Of a stretch of 64,000 nucleotides of DNA, positions 17,674-26,779 are shown one piece after another. Made by a program: the position numbers and the translations under genes. The stretch comes from Alphaproteobacteria bacterium. Lineage in GTDB: Bacteria; Pseudomonadota; Alphaproteobacteria; Rhodobacterales; Rhodobacteraceae. The notes beneath the pieces were generated by a model. It was not told the origin of the DNA, made no database searches, and saw only the letters and a list, made by a program, of their open reading frames with translations. Numbering within the stretch: the stretch's first letter is position 1; every line of letters begins with the position of its first letter. The DNA lies in NCBI GenBank assembly GCA_030429495.1, contig JAUIFH010000001.1, forward strand, positions 186,001 to 250,000, read 5' to 3'.

Positions 17674-18636
17674 TCAGCCCATTGCCTCGCCGAGTCTCGC
17701 CCATTCCGCCTCGGTTCCTGGCAGGCCCAGGCGAAGCCATCCGGGTGAATAGGGAAACATCCGCGACCAAATCCGGGCTTCTGCGAGCCGGTCACGGGCT
17801 TCCGGCGCATTGCCCGTTTCATACAGTCGGAACAGATGCGCGCCACCGACTGTCCGCCATCCGGCACGGTCGGCCAGCGCATCCAGCCGTTTCGTTTCGG
17901 CGGCTAGCCGGGCAGTCGTTGCAGCGGCCCAGCCGCGATCGTCAAGGGCCGCCCGGCCGACGGTAATCGCCACGCCGGATACCGGCCACGGCCCTGCCAT
18001 GTCGCGTAGCGCCGCGATGTCCCCATCGGCGCCGACAATGAACCCGAGCCGCAGACCGGCGAGGCCGTAGAACTTGCCGAAGGACCGCAAGACGGTAAGT
18101 CCGCCCCGACCAGCTTGCGACGCAAGGGACAGGTCCGGCACCGGGTCGGCGAAACTTTCGTCGACGACAAGCCGGCCGACTCGCGCGGCGAGTGCCGTCA
18201 TGGCATCGGGCGCAAATGTCTGCCCGTCGGGATTGTTCGGATTGACGACAACGGCGAGATCGGCGCCAGCCAGCGCGGCCATCTCTGCGACTTCCTCGAC
18301 CTGCCAGCCGGCCGACCGCAGCGCGGCAGCATGTTCGTTGTAGGTGGGCGCCAGCACCCGCGCCCGACCGGGCGGGATCAGGCGCGGGATCATCTGGATC
18401 GCCGCCTGCGCGCCCGCGACCGGGAGGATGGCGGCGTTGGTTCCGTAGGCCTCTGCCGCTGCCTTGCAAAGTGCCGCCATCGCGGCGCGCGTGGGCAGCG
18501 TGCTCCATGCCTCCGGCGGGATAGGCGGCAGCGGGTAAGGCACCCGGTTGATGCCGGTGGAGAGGTCGATCCAGTCCTCCGGCGCGCCACCATACCGGTT
18601 GATCGCCCAGTCCAGGTTGCCGCCGTGATCGCGCAT
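17674..18636 (-). CDS. cobC: Threonine-phosphate decarboxylase (CobC-type aminotransferase)
   Basis: PLP enzyme that makes (R)-1-amino-2-propanol phosphate from L-threonine phosphate. The 320-residue protein starts MRDHGGNLDWAINRYGG, which matches the family N-terminus and settles the start at 18636 within a longer open frame. PNNPDGQTF, VDESFADPVPDL and LRSFGKFYGLAGLRLGF (PLP lysine in SFGKFYG) are typical of class I/II aminotransferases of this group. It follows cobD by 11 bases. In the Salmonella nomenclature this enzyme is CobD. Confidence 0.93.
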   Translation of the reverse strand: MRDHGGNLDWAINRYGGAPEDWIDLSTGINRVPYPLPPIPPEAWSTLPTRAAMAALCKAAAEAYGTNAAILPVAGAQAAIQMIPRLIPPGRARVLAPTYNEHAAALRSAGWQVEEVAEMAALAGADLAVVVNPNNPDGQTFAPDAMTALAARVGRLVVDESFADPVPDLSLASQAGRGGLTVLRSFGKFYGLAGLRLGFIVGADGDIAALRDMAGPWPVSGVAITVGRAALDDRGWAAATTARLAAETKRLDALADRAGWRTVGGAHLFRLYETGNAPEARDRLAEARIWSRMFPYSPGWLRLGLPGTEAEWARLGEAMG

Positions 18637-18647
18637 CGGCCCTCCGC

Positions 18648-19589
18648 TCAGACGATCGCACATAGGCCCAGCAGCAGGGCCAGTACGAGGATGGTGTGAC
18701 GAAACAGCGCGAGGCCGCGGCGGATGTCGCTGGCAGACGGGTCGGGCGCGGCGCCGTTGACCCACGGCTCCTCCGCGATGCCTTCAGCGTAGACGCGTGG
18801 CCCCGACAGGCGGACGCCAAGGGCACCGGCCAACGCCGCTTCCGGCCAGCCGGCATTTGGCGACCTGTGGTGGCGGGCGTCGCGCCACATCGTCGAGAGG
18901 CCGTCGCGCCACCGTCCTGAAACAAGCGCGAAGAGGACCCCGGTCAGCCGCGCCGGAAGCAGGTTCGCGATGTCGTCGATTCTGGCGGAAGCCCAGCCGA
19001 AGGCCTCATGCCGCGCCGTCCGGTGGCCGATCATCGAATCGAGCGTATTGATCGCCTTGTAAGCGGCGATTCCCGGCAGTCCGAAAATCGCACCCCAGAA
19101 GACGGGCGCCACGATGCCGTCTGACGTGTTCTCGGCAAGGCTTTCCAGTGCCGCGCGGGCCACGCCCGCTTCGCCAAGGAGCGCCGGGTCACGCCCGACG
19201 ATGAGAGAGACGGCCTGCCGCGCGGCATCAAGATCATCACCCGCGAGGGGGGCCGCAACCGCGCTGACATGGTCGTGGAGCGAGCGCGTGGCAATGAGAG
19301 GCCAAGCGATAAACCCGCCAATGACGATCCCGGTCCAGCCATCGGGCAGAAGCCGCGCCAGAAGCCAGCCGATTTCCGCCGTCAGGACGATGACGGCAAG
19401 GGCCGCGACCACCCCGGCCCGGCGCCTGCCGCCGGCATCCGACCCGTCGAGGTTCAGCCATTCGTCGAGCCGGGCGATCAGCGCGCCGATCCACGTCACA
19501 GGATGGCCGATGGCCGCGAAAAGTGGCTTCGGCCAGCCGATGACCGCGTCGATTGCCAGTGCGACCAGCATGATTGCGGCGCCGGTCAT
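18648..19589 (-). CDS. cobD: Adenosylcobinamide-phosphate synthase (CbiB-type)
   Basis: Membrane enzyme that attaches aminopropanol (phosphate) to adenosylcobyric acid. The 313-residue protein has several hydrophobic helices and begins MTGAAIMLVALAIDAVIGWP. The family features HPVTWIGALIARLDEWLN, ESLAENTSDGIVAPVFW, KAINTLDSMIGHR and SPNAGWPEAALAGALGVRL are present. It overlaps the upstream kinase gene by four bases. In Salmonella naming this is CbiB. Confidence 0.95.
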   Translation of the reverse strand: MTGAAIMLVALAIDAVIGWPKPLFAAIGHPVTWIGALIARLDEWLNLDGSDAGGRRRAGVVAALAVIVLTAEIGWLLARLLPDGWTGIVIGGFIAWPLIATRSLHDHVSAVAAPLAGDDLDAARQAVSLIVGRDPALLGEAGVARAALESLAENTSDGIVAPVFWGAIFGLPGIAAYKAINTLDSMIGHRTARHEAFGWASARIDDIANLLPARLTGVLFALVSGRWRDGLSTMWRDARHHRSPNAGWPEAALAGALGVRLSGPRVYAEGIAEEPWVNGAAPDPSASDIRRGLALFRHTILVLALLLGLCAIV

Positions 19590-20398
19590 CCATGCCCTCC
19601 CACCGAGAAGCTAACGATTTCGCGAAAATACGCCCGGCGCAACCGTTCGCGCGCCTCGTCAGGGCGTGTGCCGGGCCGGAACAATAGTGCACGCGCTGAT
19701 CCGGTATGCGCGATCGCGAAGCCAAGCGCGCCGAGTTCGGTTGCCAGCGCCTCGGTCGGGTCCGCCTCTGGTCCGCGCAAGGCCAGCGTTCGCCGCGCGG
19801 ATTCCGAGGCCAGGGCGGCGCAGGTCGCTGCGTCGCCGCCGGCTTGCCGCCATGCATCGACCAGATCGGCAATGTCAGGAAAATCCATGTCGCGCGCGTC
19901 GGTCCGCCGATGCGGGCCGAAAAACCCACCGATGATGTCGAGACGCGGCAAAGGGGGCAGATCCGCCAGCGCCTCGCCCCGGCGAGACGCCCAGAGAATG
20001 CGGCCGGGGTTCGGAAACATCAGCGGATCGCTTGCCCCTTCGGCGGTAACACAGGCGCGGGCCAGAGCGGCCGGTGCGACCTTTGCGCCCGCAATCCGCG
20101 CGAGTGCGACAAGTGTGGCCGTAGACGCGCCGGCACCGCCGCCGGCGGGCATCCCGGCGCGCAGAAGGATGCGGCCTGATAGAACCGATTCCAGCCGAAA
20201 AAGGAACTTCCGGGCGCGTTCGGGCGTCATCAAACGTTGCCCCGCGCCGTGAATGGAGAGGCCCGGGCCAGGCACGTGCCAGCCCTCGACCGCCAGCGAG
20301 GGGCAAGGAAGCGAGATCAGCGCGACCGGCCCATCGCGACCGATCCGGCCTTGCATCAATTCGCCGAAATGGCCGGCAACACGAACATGACGGGCCAT
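19586..20398 (-). CDS. GHMP kinase, PduX-like L-threonine kinase
   Basis: Probably phosphorylates L-threonine to feed the CobC decarboxylase. The 270-residue protein starts MARHVRVAGHFGELMQGRIG. The GHMP glycine-rich loop MPAGGGAGASTATLVALARI lies near residue 100, and FRPGTRPDEARERL is near the C-terminus. The ATG at 20398 overlaps the stop of the upstream phosphatase, ruling out the long upstream extension of the open frame. Assignment to L-threonine kinase rests on GHMP motifs and on direct coupling to cobD and cobC. Confidence 0.82.
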   Translation of the reverse strand: MARHVRVAGHFGELMQGRIGRDGPVALISLPCPSLAVEGWHVPGPGLSIHGAGQRLMTPERARKFLFRLESVLSGRILLRAGMPAGGGAGASTATLVALARIAGAKVAPAALARACVTAEGASDPLMFPNPGRILWASRRGEALADLPPLPRLDIIGGFFGPHRRTDARDMDFPDIADLVDAWRQAGGDAATCAALASESARRTLALRGPEADPTEALATELGALGFAIAHTGSARALLFRPGTRPDEARERLRRAYFREIVSFSVGGHG

Positions 20399-20976
20399 CA
20401 ACCCGCGCCTCCGTTGACCATGGCGACCGACCATTCGCCCTCTCGCGTCACCCGCAGGCACGTGACCGACAATGGTGACACGTCGAAACGAAGGGCAGGG
20501 CCAGCTGCACCGATGGCACGCGCGATTCCGGCGCGGACGACTCCGGCATGGGCGACGATGGCAACGCGCCCACCACTTGCCGCAGCGGACAACGCCGGCG
20601 CGACGCGGGCACAAAGATCCTCGAAGCTTTCGCCCTGTGGAGGTCGGTGCGCGGCCAGCGCCTCTGATGAAAGGTGCCCGAGATCGGGCAGTTCGGTAAA
20701 CGGAAGCCCGTCCCAGGCACCGAAATCCTGCTCCCAGAATGCGTCGACGTTTTCCGGGGCCGTGTTTTCGGGCCAGATGGCGGCGGACGTCTGGCGGCAC
20801 CGGAGCGCGGGGCTGGAAATCACGCGGTCAGGTGGGCCGAGCAGCGCCCTGAGGGCGCGGATGCGTGCCGTATCGCTGCAATCGGCCGGAACGTCCGTGC
20901 GTCCGCAGAGTCGGCCGTCATTCATGGCCGGTGCATGACGGATCAACAGCAGCTCTGTCGCAGCCCCACCTTTCAC
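20398..20976 (-). CDS. Histidine phosphatase family, probable alpha-ribazole phosphatase
   Basis: A 192-residue phosphoglycerate-mutase-like phosphatase with the catalytic LLIRHAPAMNDGRLCGRTD motif. The common RHG is RHA here, and the second histidine is in VAIVAHAGVVRAGIARA. QDFGAWDGLPFTEL is usual in alpha-ribazole-5-phosphate phosphatases. I place the start at a GTG (20976) with GAAGGGAGA eight bases upstream; the longer frame runs into the divergent cobP. It heads the minus-strand lower-ligand block. The Salmonella-type name would be cobC, which is avoided here because that symbol is used for the decarboxylase. Confidence 0.82.
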   Translation of the reverse strand: MKGGAATELLLIRHAPAMNDGRLCGRTDVPADCSDTARIRALRALLGPPDRVISSPALRCRQTSAAIWPENTAPENVDAFWEQDFGAWDGLPFTELPDLGHLSSEALAAHRPPQGESFEDLCARVAPALSAAASGGRVAIVAHAGVVRAGIARAIGAAGPALRFDVSPLSVTCLRVTREGEWSVAMVNGGAG

Positions 20977-21027
20977 CGTCGTATTCTCCCTTCCACGCGC
21001 CGCCCGTTTCTGCTTTGTCAGCGAGCC

Positions 21028-21534
21028 ATGAGCAAGACGATACTCATCACCGGCGGGGCCCGGTCGGGCAAAAGCGGCATTGCCGAGACGAAGACGCTCA
21101 GTCTTGGTCTGCGCGCCGTCTATATCGCGACCGCCGAAGCGCGCGACCGCGAGATGGAGCAGCGCATCGCGGATCATCAGTCACGGCGTGGCGCCGAATG
21201 GGCGACACATGCCGAGCCTCTCGATGTCGTCGCCGTGCTCAAGGCGACTGACGGTCAGGGACCAAGGCTGCTTGACTGTCTGACGCTCTGGCTTTCGAAC
21301 CTCATGTTTGCCGGGCGCGACTGGCAGGCGGCAGGCCGCGACCTTGTCGCGGCCCTGCCGACGCAGCGCGACCCGGTGGTGATCGTCACCAACGAGGTCG
21401 GCGGAGGGATCGTGCCCGAAAACAAGCTCGCCCGGGAATTCCGCGATGCGGCCGGGCTTCTCAATCAATGGGTGGCGGCAGAGGCGGACGAAGTCTGGCT
21501 TGCCGTTTCCGGACTTCCCCTGAAAGTGAAATGA
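21028..21534 (+). CDS. cobP: Adenosylcobinamide kinase / guanylyltransferase
   Basis: Bifunctional enzyme that phosphorylates adenosylcobinamide and transfers GMP to give adenosylcobinamide-GDP. The 168-residue protein starts MSKTILITGGARSGKSGIAE (P-loop GGARSGKS). YIATAEARDREMEQRI, LLDCLTLWLSNLM and NEVGGGIVPENKLAREFRD, all diagnostic, follow. The ATG at 21028 matches the family start; the open frame extends upstream antisense to the phosphatase. It is one base from cobT. It is also called CobU. Confidence 0.94.
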   Translation: MSKTILITGGARSGKSGIAETKTLSLGLRAVYIATAEARDREMEQRIADHQSRRGAEWATHAEPLDVVAVLKATDGQGPRLLDCLTLWLSNLMFAGRDWQAAGRDLVAALPTQRDPVVIVTNEVGGGIVPENKLAREFRDAAGLLNQWVAAEADEVWLAVSGLPLKVK

Positions 21535-21535
21535 C

Positions 21536-22555
21536 ATGAGCCTACCGCGCATAGCCGCCCTCTCTGATATCGCCAGGCTTGCCGACCGGCTGCCCGAAGC
21601 CGACAAGGCCGCGGCCGAAGCGGCGCGCGCCCGACAGACCTCGCTGACCAAGCCGCCCGGCTCACTCGGGCGGCTGGAGGAACTGGCCGAGTTCATGGCC
21701 ACGTGGCGTGGCACTGCCCGGCCCGAGATCTGGCGGGCGCAGGCTTTGGTCTTCGCCGGCAATCACGGCATCTGCGCTCAGGGCGTGAATCCCTATCCGC
21801 AGGAAGTGACCGCTCAGATGGTCGCGAATTTCGAAAACGGCGGGGCGGCCATCAACCAGCTTTGTGCCGTCAACGGGGCCGATCTGTCGGTCATCGCGTT
21901 GGAGCTGGAGCGGCCGACCGGAGACTTTACCCAAGGGCCCGCCATGTCCGAAACCGATTGTCTCGACGCGCTCTGGCAGGGCGCCTCGGCGGTCGACGAG
22001 GGGGCGGACATCTTGATCCTCGGCGAAATGGGGATCGGCAATTCCTCCGTCGCTGCGGCCCTGGCGGCGGCCTGTTTCAGCGGTGATATCGCGGAGTGGG
22101 TTGGCCCCGGAACAGGCTCTGACAAAGCTGGAATCGCACGAAAAGTGGATGCGATTGCGCGCGGGCTGAAGCGGCATGAAAACGTGATGGGCAATGCACC
22201 CGCCATCCTTGCGGCCCTCGGCGGGCGCGAGCAGGCGGCGATCTGCGGCGCGGTTCTGGCAGCGCGGGCGGCACGCATCCCGGTGATCCTCGACGGGTTC
22301 ATCTGCACCGCTGCGGCCGCTGTCCTTTATGCCGCAGACAAGCGGCTTCTCGATCACTGTCTCGTGGGTCATGCCTCGGCCGAGCCGGGCCACCGCAAGC
22401 TCCTCGCAGCGATCCACAAGCGCCCCGTCCTTGAGTTCGACATGCGGCTTGGCGAAGGGTCCGGTGCGGCCTTGGCACTCGGGATCGTGCGGTCTGCGCT
22501 TGCCTGCCACAACGGCATGGCAACCTTTGGCGAGGCGGGGGTTTCGGAGGCATGA
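21536..22555 (+). CDS. cobT: Nicotinate-nucleotide-dimethylbenzimidazole phosphoribosyltransferase
   Basis: Forms alpha-ribazole phosphate from dimethylbenzimidazole and nicotinate mononucleotide. The 339-residue protein has [16 protein letters not shown] near residue 42 and [55 protein letters not shown] and [12 protein letters not shown] are all strong CobT (Salmonella naming) or CobU (Pseudomonas naming) motifs. It overlaps the ribazoletransferase gene by four bases. Confidence 0.96.
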   Translation: MSLPRIAALSDIARLADRLPEADKAAAEAARARQTSLTKPPGSLGRLEELAEFMATWRGTARPEIWRAQALVFAGNHGICAQGVNPYPQEVTAQMVANFENGGAAINQLCAVNGADLSVIALELERPTGDFTQGPAMSETDCLDALWQGASAVDEGADILILGEMGIGNSSVAAALAAACFSGDIAEWVGPGTGSDKAGIARKVDAIARGLKRHENVMGNAPAILAALGGREQAAICGAVLAARAARIPVILDGFICTAAAAVLYAADKRLLDHCLVGHASAEPGHRKLLAAIHKRPVLEFDMRLGEGSGAALALGIVRSALACHNGMATFGEAGVSEA

Positions 22556-23301
22556 ACCCTTCGCGCGTTGCAGAGGTCCGGCTGGCCTTCATGCTACTGT
22601 CGCGCCTGCCTGCCGGGCGGATCGCGGGGGAGGCGCCCGGATTGGCCGCATCCTTCTGGGCGTGGCCCGTCGTCGGCGTCGCGATCGGGGGCATCGCTGC
22701 GGTTGCCAACGGTTTCGGCCTCTGGATCGGGCTGCCGCCCATGATGGCCGCGCTCCTCGCGCTCGCGGCGGGGGCGTTGGCGACGGGCGCAATGCATGAG
22801 GACGGGCTGGCCGATCTTGCCGACGGCTTCGGCGGCGGCCGCGACCGGGAGCAGAAACTTGAGATCATGCGGGACAGCCGGATCGGCTCGTACGGTGTTG
22901 TGGTGTTGATCCTGGCCCAGGCCTTCCGCGCGTTCGGCATCGCGACGCTGGCCGAGGCCGGATTGGCGGCCATCGCCTTGATCGGCATTGCGGCGGCCAG
23001 CCGGGCGGTACTTCCCGCCGCGCTTGTCCTGATGCCGGCCGCGCGTCAGGACGGGCTGGGCCGGTCGGCGGCGGGCGATGACCCGCTGCCTGCCGCGATC
23101 GCCGCAGGTATCGGCTTTCTCTGCCTTCTGCCGCTGGGATTCGGCGCCGCCGTGACCGCTGCCGCGACGATGGCGCTGGCCGCTCTGGTCCTTGCCGGGC
23201 TCGCGATGCGCCAGATCGGCGGGCAGACCGGAGATGTGATGGGCGCCATGCAGCAGGTAGCCGAGATCGCAGGCTGGGTCGCTTTGGTCGCTCTGGTTTG
23301 A
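22552..23301 (+). CDS. cobS: Adenosylcobinamide-GDP ribazoletransferase
   Basis: Integral membrane cobalamin synthase joining adenosylcobinamide-GDP to alpha-ribazole; called CobV in Pseudomonas. The 249-residue protein has an early LLSRLPAG block and hydrophobic helices throughout. The signature [34 protein letters not shown] is represented by [15 protein letters not shown] and [10 protein letters not shown]. The C-terminal region has [20 protein letters not shown]. It ends the cobP-cobT-cobS group. Its last codon lies within a GGTTTGATCAAACC palindrome. Confidence 0.95.
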   Translation: MNPSRVAEVRLAFMLLSRLPAGRIAGEAPGLAASFWAWPVVGVAIGGIAAVANGFGLWIGLPPMMAALLALAAGALATGAMHEDGLADLADGFGGGRDREQKLEIMRDSRIGSYGVVVLILAQAFRAFGIATLAEAGLAAIALIGIAAASRAVLPAALVLMPAARQDGLGRSAAGDDPLPAAIAAGIGFLCLLPLGFGAAVTAAATMALAALVLAGLAMRQIGGQTGDVMGAMQQVAEIAGWVALVALV

Positions 23302-23372
23302 TCAAACCGAAGCTACGTAGATACTGCTAAACTGTATTTCCTTGCATTTCTTTTCTTCCAATTTGATCAAAT
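23295..23372. promoter_or_regulatory. Pair of TTTGATCAAA palindromes, candidate operator
   Basis: GGTTTGATCAAACC (23295-23308) and ATTTGATCAAAT (23361-23372) share the 10-base core TTTGATCAAA, with centres 65 bases apart. The first overlaps the end of cobS; the second is about 36 bases upstream of the following aminotransferase ATG, before its ribosome-binding site AAGGAG. Such paired identical palindromes suggest a dimeric regulator acting on the aminotransferase/ligase genes. The regulator is unknown. Confidence 0.5.
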
Positions 23373-23407
23373 CTACGAAATAAGAGTGCGTCGCAAGGAG
23401 TGACGCC

Positions 23408-24781
23408 ATGGCCCGCACGTCCGATCTGATCGCAGGTATCGACAAGACCCGCCTCAAGGCTATCGCGAAGCGCGAGGCCGAGCGTTTCGTCGGAGCGCGC
23501 CCGAAGACGCAGGCTACGCTGAGAGGGGGCGCGGACGCTTATCTCGATTCGGTGCCGATGCACTGGATGAAGGACTGGCCAATGCCGTTTCCGATGCTGG
23601 TAGCCGGCGCGAAGGGGGCAAGGCTGGCCGATATCGACGGGCACGAGATCGATGACTTCTGTCTTGGCGATACCGGGTCGATGTTCGGCCATTCGCCCGA
23701 ACCGGTCGCAAAGGCGATCAGCCGGCAGGCACGAAACGGGCTGACCTATATGCTGCCGACCGAGGCGGCACTGGAGGCCGGGCGCCTGCTGACTAGGCGC
23801 TTTGGCGATTTCAAATGGCAGATCGCCACCACCGCGACCGATGCCAACCGTTTCGCGATCCGGGTGGCCCGCGCGGTGACCGGCAAGCCCAAGGTGCTGG
23901 TCTTCAACGGCTGCTATCACGGCACCGTAGACGATGCGATGGTGGCGCTCGCCAACGGCAAGACCGTGACGCGTCCCGGCCTGACCGGCCAGATCACCGA
24001 CCTGACGACGCTCGCCGCCTGCGCCGAGTTCAACGATCTTGCCAGCGTCGAGGCAGCCCTGAAGACCGGCGAGATCGCCGCGATCCTGACGGAGCCGGTG
24101 ATGACCAATTCCTGCATGGTCCTACCCGACCCCGGCTTCCATGACGGTCTTCGCAAGCTTGCTACCCAATACGGCGCGCTGCTGATCATCGACGAAACCC
24201 ACACCATTTCCTCCGGCCTTGGCGGTTATACCGGCGTTCACGGGCTGAACCCGGATATCTTCGTCGTCGGCAAATGCGTGGCGGGGGGGATGCCGACCGC
24301 TGTATGGGGGCTCAGGCCGAAACTGGCCAAGGACTACATCCGCTACAATGGCGGTCGTGCCTCGGGTCATTCCGGCATGGGCACCACACTTTCGGCCAAC
24401 CCGATGCAGTTCGCCTGCCTGACCGCCAACCTGTCCGAGGTAATGACGGAAAAGAACTACGCCCGCATGGAGAAAGGCGCGCAAAGGCTCTATTCCGGCC
24501 TGAAAGCGGCGATCGAGGCGCATGGCGCGCCGTGGCACGTTGTCCGCGTCGGCGCACGGGTGGAGTTCATCTGCGCCCCCGGACCCTTGCGAAACGGCAC
24601 CGAGGCAGGCATGGCTCACATGCCAGAGGTCGAGGCAACGCTGCACACCGCGCTTCTCAATCGCGGTTGCCTGATCGCGCCTTTCCACAACATGATGCTG
24701 GTCAGCCCTGCGACGAAGAGACGCCAGATCGACCGGCTGATCGCCGCATTCGACGACATCCTGACCGAACTTTTTGCCTGA
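23408..24781 (+). CDS. Class III aminotransferase (aspartate aminotransferase family)
   Basis: PLP-dependent aminotransferase or aminomutase-fold protein of 457 residues, substrate unknown. VFNGCYHGTVDDAM, the cofactor aspartate in LLIIDETHTISSGLGG and the PLP lysine in FVVGKCVAGGMPTAVWG place it with the glutamate-1-semialdehyde/omega-transaminase group. AAGGAG is seven bases before the ATG. It lies 7 bases before a glutamine-synthetase-like gene, so the pair probably handles an amine or amino-acid substrate together. A heme-type GSA aminomutase role is unlikely given this context. Confidence 0.85.
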   Translation: MARTSDLIAGIDKTRLKAIAKREAERFVGARPKTQATLRGGADAYLDSVPMHWMKDWPMPFPMLVAGAKGARLADIDGHEIDDFCLGDTGSMFGHSPEPVAKAISRQARNGLTYMLPTEAALEAGRLLTRRFGDFKWQIATTATDANRFAIRVARAVTGKPKVLVFNGCYHGTVDDAMVALANGKTVTRPGLTGQITDLTTLAACAEFNDLASVEAALKTGEIAAILTEPVMTNSCMVLPDPGFHDGLRKLATQYGALLIIDETHTISSGLGGYTGVHGLNPDIFVVGKCVAGGMPTAVWGLRPKLAKDYIRYNGGRASGHSGMGTTLSANPMQFACLTANLSEVMTEKNYARMEKGAQRLYSGLKAAIEAHGAPWHVVRVGARVEFICAPGPLRNGTEAGMAHMPEVEATLHTALLNRGCLIAPFHNMMLVSPATKRRQIDRLIAAFDDILTELFA

Positions 24782-24788
24782 GGACGCC

Positions 24789-26180
24789 ATGACCAACACC
24801 TGCCCCTCGGGCGCAACCCTTGCTGAGGCTGAGGATTTCTTGGCCGAACATCCAGAGATTGAGGCGGTGGACATCGTGCTGCACGATTCCAACGGCATCG
24901 GGCGCGGCAAGATCATCCGGCGGCACGAACTGCCCTCGCTCTACAAATCCGGGCGGCATATGCCGATCTCGATCCTCGGTCTCGACATCTGCGGCGAGGA
25001 CGTGCACGAAACCGGCCTGATCTGGGATCAGGGCGATGGCGATCTGCGGGCATGGCCCATTCCCGGCACGCTCAAGGCTTTGCACAATACCACGCCACCC
25101 CGTGCCGAGGTGCTGATGTCGCTTTACGAGCTGGACGGCAGGCCAATGACCTCTGACCCGCGCCATGCGTTGCAACGCCAGGTCGACGCTTTCGCCAAGC
25201 GCGGCCTGAAACCTGCGGGAGCGTTCGAGCTGGAGTTCTTCCTTCTGGCAAAGGAACGCGGACCCGACGGCATGGTGCGCCCCGCCGCCGACGTGCTCGA
25301 CGGTCGCGACAGCCACAAGACCGAGGTCTATTCGGTCGATCACCTGCATGGGATGCTGCCCTTGTTCTCGGACATCTATGCCGGGGCGGCCAAGGCCGGG
25401 ATCACGGCTGAAACGATGATCTCGGAATACGCACCCGGCCAATACGAGCTGACGCTGCACTACCGCGAGGATGTGATGCAGGCGGCAGACGACCTGATGC
25501 GGCTGAAGCGGATCGTCCGGGCGCAGGCGCGGGCGCATGGCGTCGTCGCCTGTTTCATGGCGAAACCGATTGCGGATTATGCGGGGTCCGGCATGCATTT
25601 CCACGTCTCTCTGATGAACGAGGGCGGCGAAAACGTCTTTGCCGAGAAGACGCCGGGCGAATGGACCGACACGCTGCTTCATGCACTGGGCGGGCTGAGG
25701 ACGACGATGGCGGAATCGATGCTGGTCTTCGCGCCGCATCTCAATTCCTGGCGCCGCTTCGCCAATCAAAGCTATGCGCCGATCTCGACGGCTTGGGGTG
25801 TCAACAACCGCTCCGTCGCGCTACGGGTTCCGGCCGGTGATCTGCGGGCCCGCCGGATCGAGCACCGCCCGTCCGGCGTCGATGCCAATCCCTATCTGGT
25901 CGCGGCGACCGTTCTTGGCGGTATTCTTCATGGCCTCGACAAGCGGATCGACCCCGGCCCCGAAACCACCGGGAATGCCTATGAGGAGGATGCAGGTGGC
26001 GCAACGATCCCCCGCGACTGGCGCGCAGCGATCGAGGCGGCAGAGCGGTCGGCCTTTCTCAAGGACGCGTTGGGCGAAGACATGCACCGCACCTTCACGG
26101 CGGTGAAAGCGGCGGAATACGCCCGCGTCGCGCGCACGATCTGCGACGTGGACTACGACCTCTATCTTCACACGGTCTGA
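24789..26180 (+). CDS. Glutamine synthetase family ligase (PuuA-like)
   Basis: A 463-residue glutamine-synthetase-fold enzyme. GAFELEFFLLAKE, ISEYAPGQYELTLHY, GSGMHFHVSL, NSWRRF and RIEHRPSGVDANPYL are the metal, ammonia and ATP/glutamate-site motifs of the family. The family pattern is closer to gamma-glutamylpolyamine or other gamma-glutamyl-amide ligases than to housekeeping GlnA, for which the context gives no support. It is coupled to the preceding aminotransferase, suggesting gamma-glutamylation in amine catabolism. Its 3-prime end overlaps the next, opposite gene by 13 bases. Confidence 0.85.
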   Translation: MTNTCPSGATLAEAEDFLAEHPEIEAVDIVLHDSNGIGRGKIIRRHELPSLYKSGRHMPISILGLDICGEDVHETGLIWDQGDGDLRAWPIPGTLKALHNTTPPRAEVLMSLYELDGRPMTSDPRHALQRQVDAFAKRGLKPAGAFELEFFLLAKERGPDGMVRPAADVLDGRDSHKTEVYSVDHLHGMLPLFSDIYAGAAKAGITAETMISEYAPGQYELTLHYREDVMQAADDLMRLKRIVRAQARAHGVVACFMAKPIADYAGSGMHFHVSLMNEGGENVFAEKTPGEWTDTLLHALGGLRTTMAESMLVFAPHLNSWRRFANQSYAPISTAWGVNNRSVALRVPAGDLRARRIEHRPSGVDANPYLVAATVLGGILHGLDKRIDPGPETTGNAYEEDAGGATIPRDWRAAIEAAERSAFLKDALGEDMHRTFTAVKAAEYARVARTICDVDYDLYLHTV

Positions 26181-26737
26181 TCCGACCCCGGAATCGGTGA
26201 CGCGCGCAGTTCGGCGGCGATGTCGGCGTCCAACGGCGTCTTGAACGACTTCAGGATGAAGGCCAGGGTCGAGTAGAAGCCGACCGTCGCGATCAGGTCG
26301 AGGATGCCTTCCTTGCCGATCGCCGCATCCAAGGCTTTCACCGTGGCGGGCCGTAGTCTGGCGGAGTCGAGCAATTCATCGACTGCCCCGGCGAGAAGGG
26401 CATCGTCCGGCGCCATTGATGCCGGTTTCTGCCTCAAAGTCAGGATGCGCGCGTCATCAAGGCCGCAGTTCCGGGCGCGAACGACATGCTGCGCCCATTC
26501 GTAGTCGGAGCCGAGCCGGAAGCCCGTTCGCAGGATCACGACCTCGGCACGAACCGGGCCGAGCGATGTCCGCCGGACGATGTGTTCCCTCAGATCCGCC
26601 CATGCCGCGAGAAGCGCGGGGTGATGCGCCATCGCGCGGTAGACATTGAGCTTGCCCGCGAAGCCCGCGCGCATATCGGCGATTTCCTGCGGCCAGCCCG
26701 TGTCGCTGACCGGTGCGAAAGGCCCATTCACGCTCAT
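26168..26737 (-). CDS. Carboxymuconolactone decarboxylase-fold protein
   Basis: A 189-residue all-helical CMD/AhpD-like protein. ILRTGFRLGSDYEWAQHVVRARNCGL is the family core, shown by GSDYEWAQH. The redox CxxC of AhpD is absent, so peroxidase activity is unlikely. The ATG at 26737 has GGAGAGGAG upstream; a longer frame starts at 26767. It lies 42 bases after a class III aminotransferase on the same strand, possibly one operon. The substrate is unknown. Confidence 0.75.
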   Translation of the reverse strand: MSVNGPFAPVSDTGWPQEIADMRAGFAGKLNVYRAMAHHPALLAAWADLREHIVRRTSLGPVRAEVVILRTGFRLGSDYEWAQHVVRARNCGLDDARILTLRQKPASMAPDDALLAGAVDELLDSARLRPATVKALDAAIGKEGILDLIATVGFYSTLAFILKSFKTPLDADIAAELRASPIPGSDQTV

Positions 26738-26779
26738 TCCGAAACTCCTCTCCGGCGATGCTGCCAACGGGGTAGCCGC

